This document shows positions 1 through 7,232 of a stretch of DNA of 64,000 nt, piece by piece. Each line of letters starts with the position of its first letter. Position 1 is the first letter of the stretch. The stretch covers positions 45,222 to 109,221 of the forward strand of contig JAJTFK010000016.1 in the NCBI GenBank assembly GCA_021298655.1. The letters are read 5' to 3'. The notes under the pieces are model-generated. The model was given only the letters and a program-made list of their open reading frames with translations. It was not told the origin of the DNA and ran no database searches. The DNA is from Cryomorphaceae bacterium. Lineage in GTDB: Bacteria > Bacteroidota > Bacteroidia > Flavobacteriales > Schleiferiaceae. The position numbers were made by a program, and so were the translations under genes.

Positions 1-941
1 TCCTGCTTGGCTCCTCCACCCATGAGGTTGGGGATGAACAGGTTGAGGGATTCCCCAACGCCGTAGGACCAGGACATGGCGTAGTCAAAGTCCAGTCCTG
101 CGGGCTTTTCGGCGGGTGCCGCGGCCGCGCTGGTGTCGGCGAGCGGAGTCAGTTCGGAGTGCCCGCCGCGCATGGTCGCCTTGGTGTAGGCGTAGGTCGA
201 CCACAAGTTGCCGAAGTTGGGCCCGATGCCCACGACCGCCGCCCCAAGGAGCAGCGCCGAGCGCAGTACCCACTGCTTCACCTGGCCGGAGCGAGCAAGC
301 TCTACCAAAAAGGCCACGGCAATCGCGAGGGCCGGAATCGCCGTGTAGTAGGTGATTTGAAAGTGGTTGGCGTGAATGTTCAGGCCGGTCGCCAGCGCGG
401 CCACCGCAAATCCGGCGGCGAGCTGGCCGCGGTAGACCATCAAAATTCCGAGCACCACCGGCGCCATGTAGGCGGCGGTGTGGATTTTGGCGTTGTGCCC
501 CGCGGCAAGCGAAATGATGAAAAATCCGCTAAAACCAAAGGCCAGGGCGCCGGCTACACTGAGCCAGGGCTGTACCTTTTCGGCCCGGAGCAACGCGAAA
601 AACCCGAGCATCAGCAGGCCGATGAGGTAGACCCCGCTGTGTTCCACAAGCGGCTTGCGCAGCGCGGCGTCGACGTAGCTCAGCACGTTGTTGGGGTAGA
701 GGGTCGACATCTGGAACGTCGGCATTCCGCTGAACATCGCGTTGGTCCACAGCGGCTCCTCGCCGGTGGCGGCGCGGTAGTCCACGATTTCCTTGCCCTT
801 GGCGAGGCCGAGTTTGATGTCGTCCTGCGGAATTTGCTTGCCCTGAAAAACGACGGGTGCGAAGTAGGCAAAGTTGAGTGCGACCACGGCGAGCACCGGG
901 TAGAGCCACGAGCGGCTGGCGTTGCGAAGGAGTTCATTCAT
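1..941 (-). CDS. YfhO-like multispanning membrane protein, N-terminal part (runs off the window)
   Basis: The gene reads leftward from an ATG at 941 and is still open at base 1, so only about 313 N-terminal residues are present. A membrane segment follows the start (residues about 12-30) and further hydrophobic stretches recur, alternating with polar loops. Stretches such as LWTNAMFSGMPTFQ and NIHANHFQITYY are typical of the large Bacteroidota YfhO-family proteins of about 800 residues. Those have a GT-C-like glycosyltransferase architecture and are thought to modify surface glycans or teichoic-like polymers; this role is inferred from the family. The gene is divergent from a polysaccharide flippase and glycosyltransferase, which supports an envelope-glycan job. 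A weak promoter-like TAAACTTG lies 6 bases upstream of the start. Confidence 0.75.
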   Translation of the reverse strand, partial: MNELLRNASRSWLYPVLAVVALNFAYFAPVVFQGKQIPQDDIKLGLAKGKEIVDYRAATGEEPLWTNAMFSGMPTFQMSTLYPNNVLSYVDAALRKPLVEHSGVYLIGLLMLGFFALLRAEKVQPWLSVAGALAFGFSGFFIISLAAGHNAKIHTAAYMAPVVLGILMVYRGQLAAGFAVAALATGLNIHANHFQITYYTAIPALAIAVAFLVELARSGQVKQWVLRSALLLGAAVVGIGPNFGNLWSTYAYTKATMRGGHSELTPLADTSAAAAPAEKPAGLDFDYAMSWSYGVGESLNLFIPNLMGGGAKQ

Positions 942-947
942 AGTCCG

Positions 948-955
948 CAAGTTTA
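948..955 (-). promoter_or_regulatory. Possible -7 element for the YfhO-like gene
   Basis: Minus-strand TAAACTTG differs at one position from the Bacteroidota -7 consensus TAnnTTTG. It ends 6 bases before the ATG at 941, so a transcript would be almost or fully leaderless. No clear -33 TTG is seen. Confidence 0.35.
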
Positions 956-995
956 CGCCAAAAATCTTCGCGCTTTTTGGCCTTGGCGAATGCTG

Positions 996-1003
996 TACCT
1001 TAG
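996..1003 (+). promoter_or_regulatory. Possible -7 element for the flippase gene
   Basis: TACCTTAG matches TAnnTTTG except for one base and ends 7 bases before the flippase ATG at 1011. A TTTG at 976-979 sits 16 bases upstream and could serve as the -33 element. The same TACCTTAG variant precedes the aminotransferase at 62186. Confidence 0.45.
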
Positions 1004-1010
1004 CCAACCG

Positions 1011-2432
1011 ATGGCGATTACCACCCAAGGACTGCTTCGCACTTCGGGCTCCGCGCTGGCCTTTACCGTGGGCGGAATGCTTCCGCTGCTTTCGGGCTTG
1101 GTGCTGCTGCCGTACTATACCCAAATGCCGGCGGCCGACTTCGGCCTTTTTGCGCTCTACACGGGGCTGTACGTGCTCGGTCAAACCCTGATCAACTTTG
1201 GCGTCGATACCTTGGTTGGGGTCAGCTACGTCGAGCACCACGATCAACCGGTGCAACTTCGGGCCGTCATGTCGGCGTTGCTCGGATTTATTATCCAGAT
1301 GGGCTTGCTCGCGGTGGGCCTTTCCGCGCTGGGTACCCTGTGGTTTGCCGACGCCAAGCTGCTCCCGTGGAACGAACTTGCCGTGGCCTCGGTGGCTTCC
1401 TCGCTTTTTTATGTCCTCTTCAAAGCCTACAGCAACGTGCTCATCAACCAGCAGCGCCCGGTGCCCTACCTGGGGCTGGCGGCGCTGAATTTTCTGCTGG
1501 TACTCGCCGGGACCGTGCTTGCCTTTGAAGTGGGCGGCTACCGTCTTTTCGCGCCGATTTGGGGTCGAACGTTTGGCTTGGCGCTGAGCGCCGTCGTCGT
1601 TTATGGTCTGTGGCTGCGCGCCTACGGCATTCGCTGGGACCGCGGCCAGTCGGTGAATTGGATCCGGATTTTGTACCCCATGGTCACCTACAACGTACTC
1701 GGTTGGGGCCTTCGGTACGTGGACCGGTTCATCCTTCAGGGCAGTCTGGGCCCCGAAACCGTGGGCCTATTTGACTTTGCCTTCAAGCTGGCCATGGTCC
1801 TGGAACTCATTCAGGCCGGACTCTTCAATGCCGTCTTGCCGCGCATTTATCGGGTTTTTAAGGAGCGCGGATTCCTCGACGCCCGCGAGGTGCTGAACCG
1901 CAACCTGCACAGCTTTACCGCGGTGGTGGTGCTGGCCATCCCCGTGCTGTACCTGGGCTTGGTTGGGCTTCTGCCGCGGTTTATGCCGCGCCCGGAGTTT
2001 GAGCTGGCCTACCGCTGGGTCGGACCGCTGCTGTGGTCGATGTCGCTGCGCGGCATGTTCAACGTCTACCTGGCGCCGCTGTTTTACTTCAAGGAAACCA
2101 AGCTCTTTCCGAAATTTTACGCCCTCAGCATGGCGGTTTACCTGCCGGTTTTGGTGGCCTTGGTGGCTTGGCTCGGTGCCGAGGGCGCTGTCTGGGCTGC
2201 GGGAGCGGTCTCCCTGCTCCAGGTCGCTTCGGTGCACTGGGTTTCGCGCAGCCGCTACCCGATGAACTACAATTGGGGCAAAATGCTTGGCTTACCCGTT
2301 TGGGGCGCCCTGACCTACCTGGCGGCCACCATGTGGTGCTCCAGCATCTGGGCGGAATTTGCCGTGATGATGGCCTCGAATGCCGCGGCGGTACTCCTAC
2401 TTTTTTGGCGCGAACTGCGCAGCCTGCGATGA
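1011..2432 (+). CDS. Oligosaccharide flippase / polysaccharide export protein (MATE-like fold)
   Basis: A 473-residue integral membrane protein with about a dozen to fourteen hydrophobic segments spread over its length, typical of Wzx/RfbX-type flippases that move lipid-linked glycan units across the inner membrane. The N-terminus (TTQGLLRTSGSALAFTVGGM) and the VDRFILQGSLGPETVGLFDF segment near residue 240-260 are characteristic. The open frame extends upstream to 159, but that part is antisense to the divergent gene; ATG 1011 fits the family N-terminus and the TACCTTAG box. Its TGA overlaps the ATG of the next glycosyltransferase by four bases (ATGA), so the two are translationally coupled. 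Substrate specificity cannot be deduced. Confidence 0.85.
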   Translation: MAITTQGLLRTSGSALAFTVGGMLPLLSGLVLLPYYTQMPAADFGLFALYTGLYVLGQTLINFGVDTLVGVSYVEHHDQPVQLRAVMSALLGFIIQMGLLAVGLSALGTLWFADAKLLPWNELAVASVASSLFYVLFKAYSNVLINQQRPVPYLGLAALNFLLVLAGTVLAFEVGGYRLFAPIWGRTFGLALSAVVVYGLWLRAYGIRWDRGQSVNWIRILYPMVTYNVLGWGLRYVDRFILQGSLGPETVGLFDFAFKLAMVLELIQAGLFNAVLPRIYRVFKERGFLDAREVLNRNLHSFTAVVVLAIPVLYLGLVGLLPRFMPRPEFELAYRWVGPLLWSMSLRGMFNVYLAPLFYFKETKLFPKFYALSMAVYLPVLVALVAWLGAEGAVWAAGAVSLLQVASVHWVSRSRYPMNYNWGKMLGLPVWGALTYLAATMWCSSIWAEFAVMMASNAAAVLLLFWRELRSLR

Positions 2433-3550
2433 AGGTTCTTTGGATCACCAACTGGTATCCGTCGGCCGAGGCGCCGCACCGATCCCCCTTCATTCGGGCC
2501 CAATGGCTGGCGGCCCGCGGTGCGGGCGTTGACGCGGACCTCCTGCACGTGGACGTGCTCACGGGCCCGTGGTGGCCCCAGGTTGCTTGGCGACGGGGTC
2601 CACACGGCGAATACGTGCTCCGGGTGGCGTGGAGGGGCTGGAAGCTTCTGTACCACCTGCCTTGGTTGGTCGCCGCCTACGTGGCTCGGAATTTCCCGGG
2701 TCCCAAGCCGCAGATCGTCCACGGCCAGGTGCTGCTGCCCGCCGGAATCACGGCCGCTTCGCTGGCCAATCGGTGGCGCCTTCCGCTGGTTCATACGGAG
2801 CACTGGAACATTGCCCCGGCCAAGCTCCGCAGCCCGTTTTGGGGATTTTGGGGACGCCGCGCCCTGCGTTCCGCCCGCGCGATTCTGCCGGTTTCGGACC
2901 ATTTGTCGTCCCAGCTGGCCGAGCTTTTGCCCCAGGTTCCCCTGATTACCGTTCCCAACGTCATGGATTGGACTCGGTTTGCCTACCGTCCGACCGCGAC
3001 CCAACCCGAGGCCTCGGAGTTTAGCGTCTTGAGTGTGGCCCACCTGATTCCGGTCAACCGATTCATTAAGAAAACCGAGTGGACCCTTGACGCGCTGGCC
3101 GAACTGACCCGGCGCCACCCCGAGGTGCGGTGGAAGTACGTGCACGTCGGCGGAGGTCCCCGCGAAACCGAACTCGCGGCCTACGCCGCGCGCCTGGGCG
3201 TAGACGCCCAGTGGCTGGGAAACGGCGCTCCGGGAGCCTGGGCCGACCTGGAGGTCGACGTGCTGGCGCACCCCACGGTCGACGAGACCTTTGGTATGGT
3301 GGTCTATGAGGCCCTGCACCGCGGAATCCCGGTGGTCGCAACCGACATTCCGGCCTTCCGGCCCTGGTTGGCTCCGCCAATGGGTCTTCGCGTGCCGCAG
3401 GGCTCCGGTCCCTTGGCCGACGCCCTCGAGGCGATGTGGCGCAGTCCGCTTCGCGTACCTGCCGATGCGCTCCCGTATAAAAAATTTGAGGCGGCCCAGG
3501 TTGGGAGCCGCCTCAAGGAAGTGTACGAGCAGGTACGGGCTACTTCTTGA
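2429..3550 (+). CDS. Glycosyltransferase family 4 (GT-B)
   Basis: This 373-residue cytoplasmic glycosyltransferase has the GT-B layout. The N-terminal acceptor half starts MKVLWITNWYPS and contains HGQVLLPAG. The C-terminal nucleotide-sugar half carries VGGGPRE (about residue 240) and the E-x7-E region HPTVDETFGMVVYEALHRG (about 280-298), whose second glutamate normally contacts the donor. It starts inside the flippase stop codon and probably builds the glycan that the flippase exports. The last 11 bases overlap the 3' end of the convergent DUF2147 gene. Donor and acceptor are unknown. About 120 residues from the C-terminus the sequence ALAELTRRHPEVRWKY is ordinary for the family. Confidence 0.88.
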   Translation: MKVLWITNWYPSAEAPHRSPFIRAQWLAARGAGVDADLLHVDVLTGPWWPQVAWRRGPHGEYVLRVAWRGWKLLYHLPWLVAAYVARNFPGPKPQIVHGQVLLPAGITAASLANRWRLPLVHTEHWNIAPAKLRSPFWGFWGRRALRSARAILPVSDHLSSQLAELLPQVPLITVPNVMDWTRFAYRPTATQPEASEFSVLSVAHLIPVNRFIKKTEWTLDALAELTRRHPEVRWKYVHVGGGPRETELAAYAARLGVDAQWLGNGAPGAWADLEVDVLAHPTVDETFGMVVYEALHRGIPVVATDIPAFRPWLAPPMGLRVPQGSGPLADALEAMWRSPLRVPADALPYKKFEAAQVGSRLKEVYEQVRATS

Positions 3551-3989
3551 CCCGCGTCCACGATGTGGATCGGCCGACAAAGCGCATTCCGAGCATATAG
3601 CCCTTGAAGTACAGCGAGCCGTCTTCGTTGAGGCGCGCGTAGCAGTCGTAGGAGTTGCCCGACTTGGTGTCGTAAATCTGGCCGCCGGCCCATTCCTTGT
3701 CGTCGGCGTCCCACTTGAGTCCCGTGAGAATCGTCGTACCCTGAAGCACGCGGCTGCGAAGCTTGGTGTCGGGGTTGAGGTTGTCTTTTTTGGGACTGGT
3801 TCCGTCGGGATTGGTGTTGAATTTGACGTAGACGATGCGTCCGCGGTATTCCGACCCGACCTTGTAGATTTCTACTTGGCCGTCTTTTTCGGCGTTCCAC
3901 CAAACGCCGAGTAGGTCGTCTGCTTTTTGGGCCCAGGCCGAGAAACTCAGTATCAGCGCCGCTCCGAAGTATTTAAGTTTATTATGCAT
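3540..3989 (-). CDS. DUF2147 domain secreted protein
   Basis: A 149-residue protein with a cleavable signal peptide (MHNKLKYFGAALILSFSAWA, cleavage expected after AWA). The mature part shows the DUF2147 pattern: DDLLGVWWNAEKDGQVEIY near its start, then a lipocalin-like beta-rich body with TILTGLKW and ending GMRFVGRSTSWTRVKK. The family is exported and its molecular function is not established. ATG 3989 was chosen because it gives a clean signal peptide; the open frame runs further upstream into the neighbour's 3' end without sense. It is the last gene of the nadC-yihY-DUF2147 run, with 13 bases between it and the gene before, and converges with a glycosyltransferase, sharing 11 bases. Confidence 0.85.
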   Translation of the reverse strand: MHNKLKYFGAALILSFSAWAQKADDLLGVWWNAEKDGQVEIYKVGSEYRGRIVYVKFNTNPDGTSPKKDNLNPDTKLRSRVLQGTTILTGLKWDADDKEWAGGQIYDTKSGNSYDCYARLNEDGSLYFKGYMLGMRFVGRSTSWTRVKK

Positions 3990-4002
3990 GGCATAAATAA
4001 TT

Positions 4003-4902
4003 TTAGGTTCGGCGTGAAAGTAAGTGATTTTTTGCTTCGGCCATCGATGCGTTGAGCTCAAATCCGATGATGAGTCCAATGGCGTTGACGTAGAGCCAAA
4101 GTTGAATGATCATCAGGGTTCCGATCGAACCGTAGAGTTGGTTGTATTGGCTGAAGTCCGTTACGTAAATGCCAAAGAGGTATGAGGTTAGCCAGACCAG
4201 GAGGGTGGCCAAAAGGGCTCCGGGCGAAACAAAACGCCAGGGGGCCGAGCGCATGGGCCCGAAGTAAAAAAGCAGCGAGATCGAGAGCAACACCAGCCCA
4301 AGCAGCACGATCCAGCGGGTGGCCGCAGCGATCCAGAGTCCCAGTTCGCCACCGACCCATTCCCCAAGGTATACTTCGCTGAGGGTTAGCACGGTAATGC
4401 CCACGATGAGCAGTACCGACAGCGCCAAAGTGAGCAAAAACGCGGCCAGATATTGAGACCAAAATCCGCGCACGTTGAGGCGGTGAATGGATTGCCCGAA
4501 GTTGCCGATGAGCGAAAGCGTTCCGTTGGTGGCAAAAAAGAAGGCGGCGAGGACCGTGACGCTCAAAAGGTCGCCGCGCTTGATGGTCAGAATGTCGGTG
4601 ATGGTGGTGTAGGCCGCGTCGAAGCTGTTGGGCGGAAGCACGTCGCGCAGCAGTTTGAACAGCTCAGACTGAAATCCCGCCACCGGGATGAAGGGAATCA
4701 GGGTGAACAAAAAAATAACCCCGGGGAAGAGCGCCAAAAAGAAGCTGAAGCTGATGCTGGCGGCGCGACTGGACACCGAGCCCTCGTAGATGCCCTTCCA
4801 AAAGAACACGGCCACGTCGTAGGCGCTTAGGCCATCAAAGAGCGGCAGCCGCACGTTTTGGGCGGTTTTGCGCAGTACATGGACCAGTTGGGAAGCGTTC
4901 AC
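4003..4902 (-). CDS. YihY/BrkB-family inner-membrane protein
   Basis: A 299-residue polytopic membrane protein of the YihY (formerly BrkB, wrongly called RNase BN) family. The signature segment SRAASISFSFFLALFPGVIF begins near residue 45, followed by five further hydrophobic spans and the conserved FYFGP and YGSIGTLMIIQLWLY motifs near the end. The family is widespread and its transport or structural function is unknown. The start is GTG at 4902, 14 bases after nadC; no other start gives a better N-terminus. It sits between nadC and DUF2147 in the same direction and likely shares the TAAGTTTG promoter upstream of nadC. Confidence 0.85.
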   Translation of the reverse strand: MNASQLVHVLRKTAQNVRLPLFDGLSAYDVAVFFWKGIYEGSVSSRAASISFSFFLALFPGVIFLFTLIPFIPVAGFQSELFKLLRDVLPPNSFDAAYTTITDILTIKRGDLLSVTVLAAFFFATNGTLSLIGNFGQSIHRLNVRGFWSQYLAAFLLTLALSVLLIVGITVLTLSEVYLGEWVGGELGLWIAAATRWIVLLGLVLLSISLLFYFGPMRSAPWRFVSPGALLATLLVWLTSYLFGIYVTDFSQYNQLYGSIGTLMIIQLWLYVNAIGLIIGFELNASMAEAKNHLLSRRT

Positions 4903-4916
4903 GGCTGGAGCTGAAT

Positions 4917-5798
4917 TTAAATCCGTTGGGCCTTAAAGTTCAGGTCCACCGACGGAGCCGAGTGGGTAAGTGCTCCCACCGAAATGAAGTCCACCCCGGT
5001 TTCGGCGAAGCGGCGCAGGGTTTCGCGGGTGATGCCGCCGCTGGCCTCAAGCTCTTTTTGCCCCCCATTGAGGGCGACGGCCTCGCGGCACTGTTCGGGC
5101 GTGAAGTTGTCGAGCATGATGCGGTCGACGCGCGGCAGGGCGAGGGCTTCGCGCACGTCATCTAGGTTGCGGCACTCCACTTCGACGGCGCGGACCAGGT
5201 TCTGGTCGTGCAGGTAGCGTTCGGTGCGGCGAACGGCTTCGGTGATGCCGCCGGCCAGATCGACGTGGTTGTCTTTGAGCATGACCATGTCGTGAAGCCC
5301 GACGCGGTGGTTTTGGGCCCCGCCCACCTGGACGGCCCATTTTTCGAGCATGCGCCAGCCCGGAGTCGTCTTGCGGGTATCGAGAATGCGGCAGGGCAGG
5401 TCCGAGACCAGGTCCACATAACTCCTGGCCACCGTGGCGACGCCGCTGAGGCGCTGCACGTAGTTGAGCAGGGTGCGTTCGGCGCCGAGCAGGTCGCGCA
5501 GCGGACCCCGAACCTCGGCCACCACGTCGCCCGGCGCGCATCGGTCGCCGTCGGTCGCGTACCAGGTCGCAGACAGTTGCGGACTCACGGCCCGCAGCAC
5601 GCGGTTCGCCACATCAACCCCAGCAAACACTAGGGATTGCTTGGCTTTGAGCTGTGCAATTCCCTGAAAATCATTGCTTAGTGCAGCCTGCGACGAGTGG
5701 TCGCCCGCCTCGGGGCCGGTGCCCAGGTCTTCGTCGAGGCTTCGCTGAATGTGGGCGTCGAGGGCTTCGGAGCTGAGGTATTCGCGTAGGAGCTTCAT
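4917..5798 (-). CDS. nadC: Nicotinate-nucleotide diphosphorylase (carboxylating), quinolinate phosphoribosyltransferase
   Basis: This 293-residue enzyme converts quinolinate and PRPP to nicotinate mononucleotide, CO2 and pyrophosphate in de novo NAD synthesis in the cytoplasm. It has the expected length and motifs: DLGTGPEAGDHSS near the N-terminus, ERTLLNYVQRLSGVAT (about 118-133), DTRKTTPGWRMLEKWAV with the substrate-binding Arg/Lys residues, HRVGLHDMVMLKDNH, VEVECRNLDD, IMLDNFTPEQ, and the glycine-rich phosphate site LEASGGITRE, followed by ISVGALTHS. ATG 5798 gives the normal start; a frame extension to 5885 is not family-like. It leads a three-gene minus-strand run and has a TAAGTTTG promoter 39 bases upstream. 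Confidence 0.95.
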   Translation of the reverse strand: MKLLREYLSSEALDAHIQRSLDEDLGTGPEAGDHSSQAALSNDFQGIAQLKAKQSLVFAGVDVANRVLRAVSPQLSATWYATDGDRCAPGDVVAEVRGPLRDLLGAERTLLNYVQRLSGVATVARSYVDLVSDLPCRILDTRKTTPGWRMLEKWAVQVGGAQNHRVGLHDMVMLKDNHVDLAGGITEAVRRTERYLHDQNLVRAVEVECRNLDDVREALALPRVDRIMLDNFTPEQCREAVALNGGQKELEASGGITRETLRRFAETGVDFISVGALTHSAPSVDLNFKAQRI

Positions 5799-5837
5799 CT
5801 TTGCAGGGCGCGAGCCGCTGGGGCTTGGTGCGGAACC

Positions 5838-5845
5838 CAAACTTA
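5838..5845 (-). promoter_or_regulatory. -7 promoter element for nadC operon
   Basis: Minus-strand TAAGTTTG matches TAnnTTTG exactly and ends 39 bases before the nadC ATG, leaving room for a short leader. No convincing -33 TTG is seen at the usual distance. Confidence 0.5.
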
Positions 5846-5853
5846 CGCCACAG

Positions 5854-6207
5854 GTGGAGATCATTCTTTTAGTCGTCGGGACCACGCAGGTAGGCTACGC
5901 CAAAGACGGAATTGCCGACTTCGGCAAGCGCTTGAACCACTACACGCGGTTTCGGCTCGAGTCCGTGCGCGACCGCGCAGCCCAAAAGGCATTCATGAAG
6001 CCCGGCGACCTACTGGTCCTGTTGGACGAGCGCGGACAGCACCTCAAGTCGGTCGAGTTTGCCGAGCGCCTTCAAAAATGGATGAATTCCGGGCCCAAGC
6101 GGCTCGTTTTTGCGGTGGGCGACGATTTGGTCCGCGTGCTCTTCGCCGAGCAGCTCTACCGGGCTTTCAGCATTTTGCGCAACGAGCCCTACCACCACGA
6201 GGGTTGA
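5854..6207 (+). CDS. rlmH: RlmH-like 23S rRNA m3-pseudouridine-1915 methyltransferase with two internal deletions
   Basis: The ends are clearly RlmH: the start VEIILLVVG corresponds to the family's MKIQLVAVG, and the tail FAEQLYRAFSILRNEPYHHE is the hallmark C-terminus. RlmH normally has about 155-160 residues and uses SAM in a SPOUT knot fold to methylate pseudouridine 1915 of 23S rRNA. This copy has 117. Two in-frame gaps explain it: about 14 residues are missing after FRLESVRD, and about 25 residues are missing between LVFAVG and DLVRVLFAEQ. The second gap would have held the Gly-Gly-Pro-x-Gly loop and the Leu-Ser-x-x-Thr-x-x-His strand that bind SAM. The start is GTG at 5854. As written the enzyme should be inactive, unless the gaps are assembly artefacts. 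Confidence 0.8.
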   Translation: MEIILLVVGTTQVGYAKDGIADFGKRLNHYTRFRLESVRDRAAQKAFMKPGDLLVLLDERGQHLKSVEFAERLQKWMNSGPKRLVFAVGDDLVRVLFAEQLYRAFSILRNEPYHHEG

Positions 6208-6212
6208 GGTCG

Positions 6213-6220
6213 TAGGTTTG
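6213..6220 (+). promoter_or_regulatory. -7 promoter element for holA
   Basis: TAGGTTTG is an exact TAnnTTTG match that ends 4 bases before the holA ATG at 6225 and begins 5 bases after the rlmH stop. Transcription from it would start at or next to the start codon. Confidence 0.5.
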
Positions 6221-6224
6221 CCCC

Positions 6225-7232
6225 ATGCAGTCGGTGCTCCAAAAACTCATTCAGTCCTGGAAGAAGGGGTCGTTCGAGCCCGTGTACGTGTTCGCGGGCG
6301 AAGAGCCGTTTTGGGTACATGCCGCGACCGAGGCCCTGCTGGAGCTCGCGCTTCCGGAAGCCGACCGGGCCTTTAATCAAAGCGTTTTGTACGGCCGCGA
6401 CGTCGATGCGCGGGCGGTGGCCTCGGAAGCCAAGCGATTCCCCATGATGGCCGAGCGCACCGTGGTGGTGGTTCGGGAGGCCCAGGACCTTCGCAACCTA
6501 GAAGACCTCGCGTCCTACGTGGACCAACCCCAGCTCCAAACGGTCCTGGTCCTCAGCCTGACCGGCAAAACCCTGGACAAGCGCAAGGCGCTCTACAAGG
6601 CCCTGAAGTCGGGCGTTTCCTACTTCCAGTTCGATCGAATTCCGGAGTACCAAATCACGGGCGTCGTCGCCGAACTCGCGCGGGAACGCCAGCTTAAAAT
6701 AAGCGAAAAAGCCGCCTCGGTGCTGGTCGAAAGCCTCGGCGTGGACCTGTCGGCCATCGACCAAGAACTCGGAAAGTACGCGGTCGTGCTTGGTGAAGGC
6801 GGCGAGGTTACCGCCGCCACCGTCGAAAAGTACACGGGCTCCAGCCGGGAATACAACCAGTTTGAGCTGCTCCGCGCCCTCGTGGCTCAGGATGCCGACC
6901 GCAGCTACCGCATCGCCCGCAGCATGATGCAGCACAGCCGGTCCAGCCCCCTGATTTTGGTCATCGCCACGCTGTACGGCACCTTTTTTAAGGCCCTGGT
7001 GTACCAAAGCCTTGGCGCACACCCCAATCCCAAAACTGCCGCGGCGCAGCTCGCCGTATCGGAATTTGCGCTCCGCGACATTTCCCGTGCTGCCCAAAAC
7101 TACTCGGGTGGGCGCTTGGCGCGCATCGTGGGTTATCTTCGCGAGGCCGACCGCCAAGCTAAGGGCATGGGGTCGCCGAACCTACGTGATGCCGACATTC
7201 TCGATGAACTTTTGTTTAAAATACTGTACTAG
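6225..7232 (+). CDS. holA: DNA polymerase III, delta subunit
   Basis: A 335-residue clamp-loader subunit that opens the beta sliding clamp within the DNA polymerase III holoenzyme. The N-terminal AAA+-like domain starts with EPVYVFAGEEPFWV, a degenerate form of the family's LYLLYGEEPYLI segment. It continues with RFPMMAERTVVVVREAQDL (about 66-84) and FDRIPEYQITGVV (about 133-146), followed by the lid with SLGVDLSAIDQELGKYAV and the C-terminal collar domain with REYNQFELLRALVAQD. The length is normal. A TAGGTTTG box lies 4 bases before the ATG, suggesting its own leaderless transcript. The last 29 bases overlap the start of the TonB-dependent receptor gene. Confidence 0.92.
   Translation: MQSVLQKLIQSWKKGSFEPVYVFAGEEPFWVHAATEALLELALPEADRAFNQSVLYGRDVDARAVASEAKRFPMMAERTVVVVREAQDLRNLEDLASYVDQPQLQTVLVLSLTGKTLDKRKALYKALKSGVSYFQFDRIPEYQITGVVAELARERQLKISEKAASVLVESLGVDLSAIDQELGKYAVVLGEGGEVTAATVEKYTGSSREYNQFELLRALVAQDADRSYRIARSMMQHSRSSPLILVIATLYGTFFKALVYQSLGAHPNPKTAAAQLAVSEFALRDISRAAQNYSGGRLARIVGYLREADRQAKGMGSPNLRDADILDELLFKILY

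Noticed and set aside
159..1010. In-frame N-terminal extension of the flippase (284 residues)
   Set aside because: It is antisense to the YfhO-like gene, has no membrane pattern, and ATG 1011 gives the family start with a promoter box just upstream.
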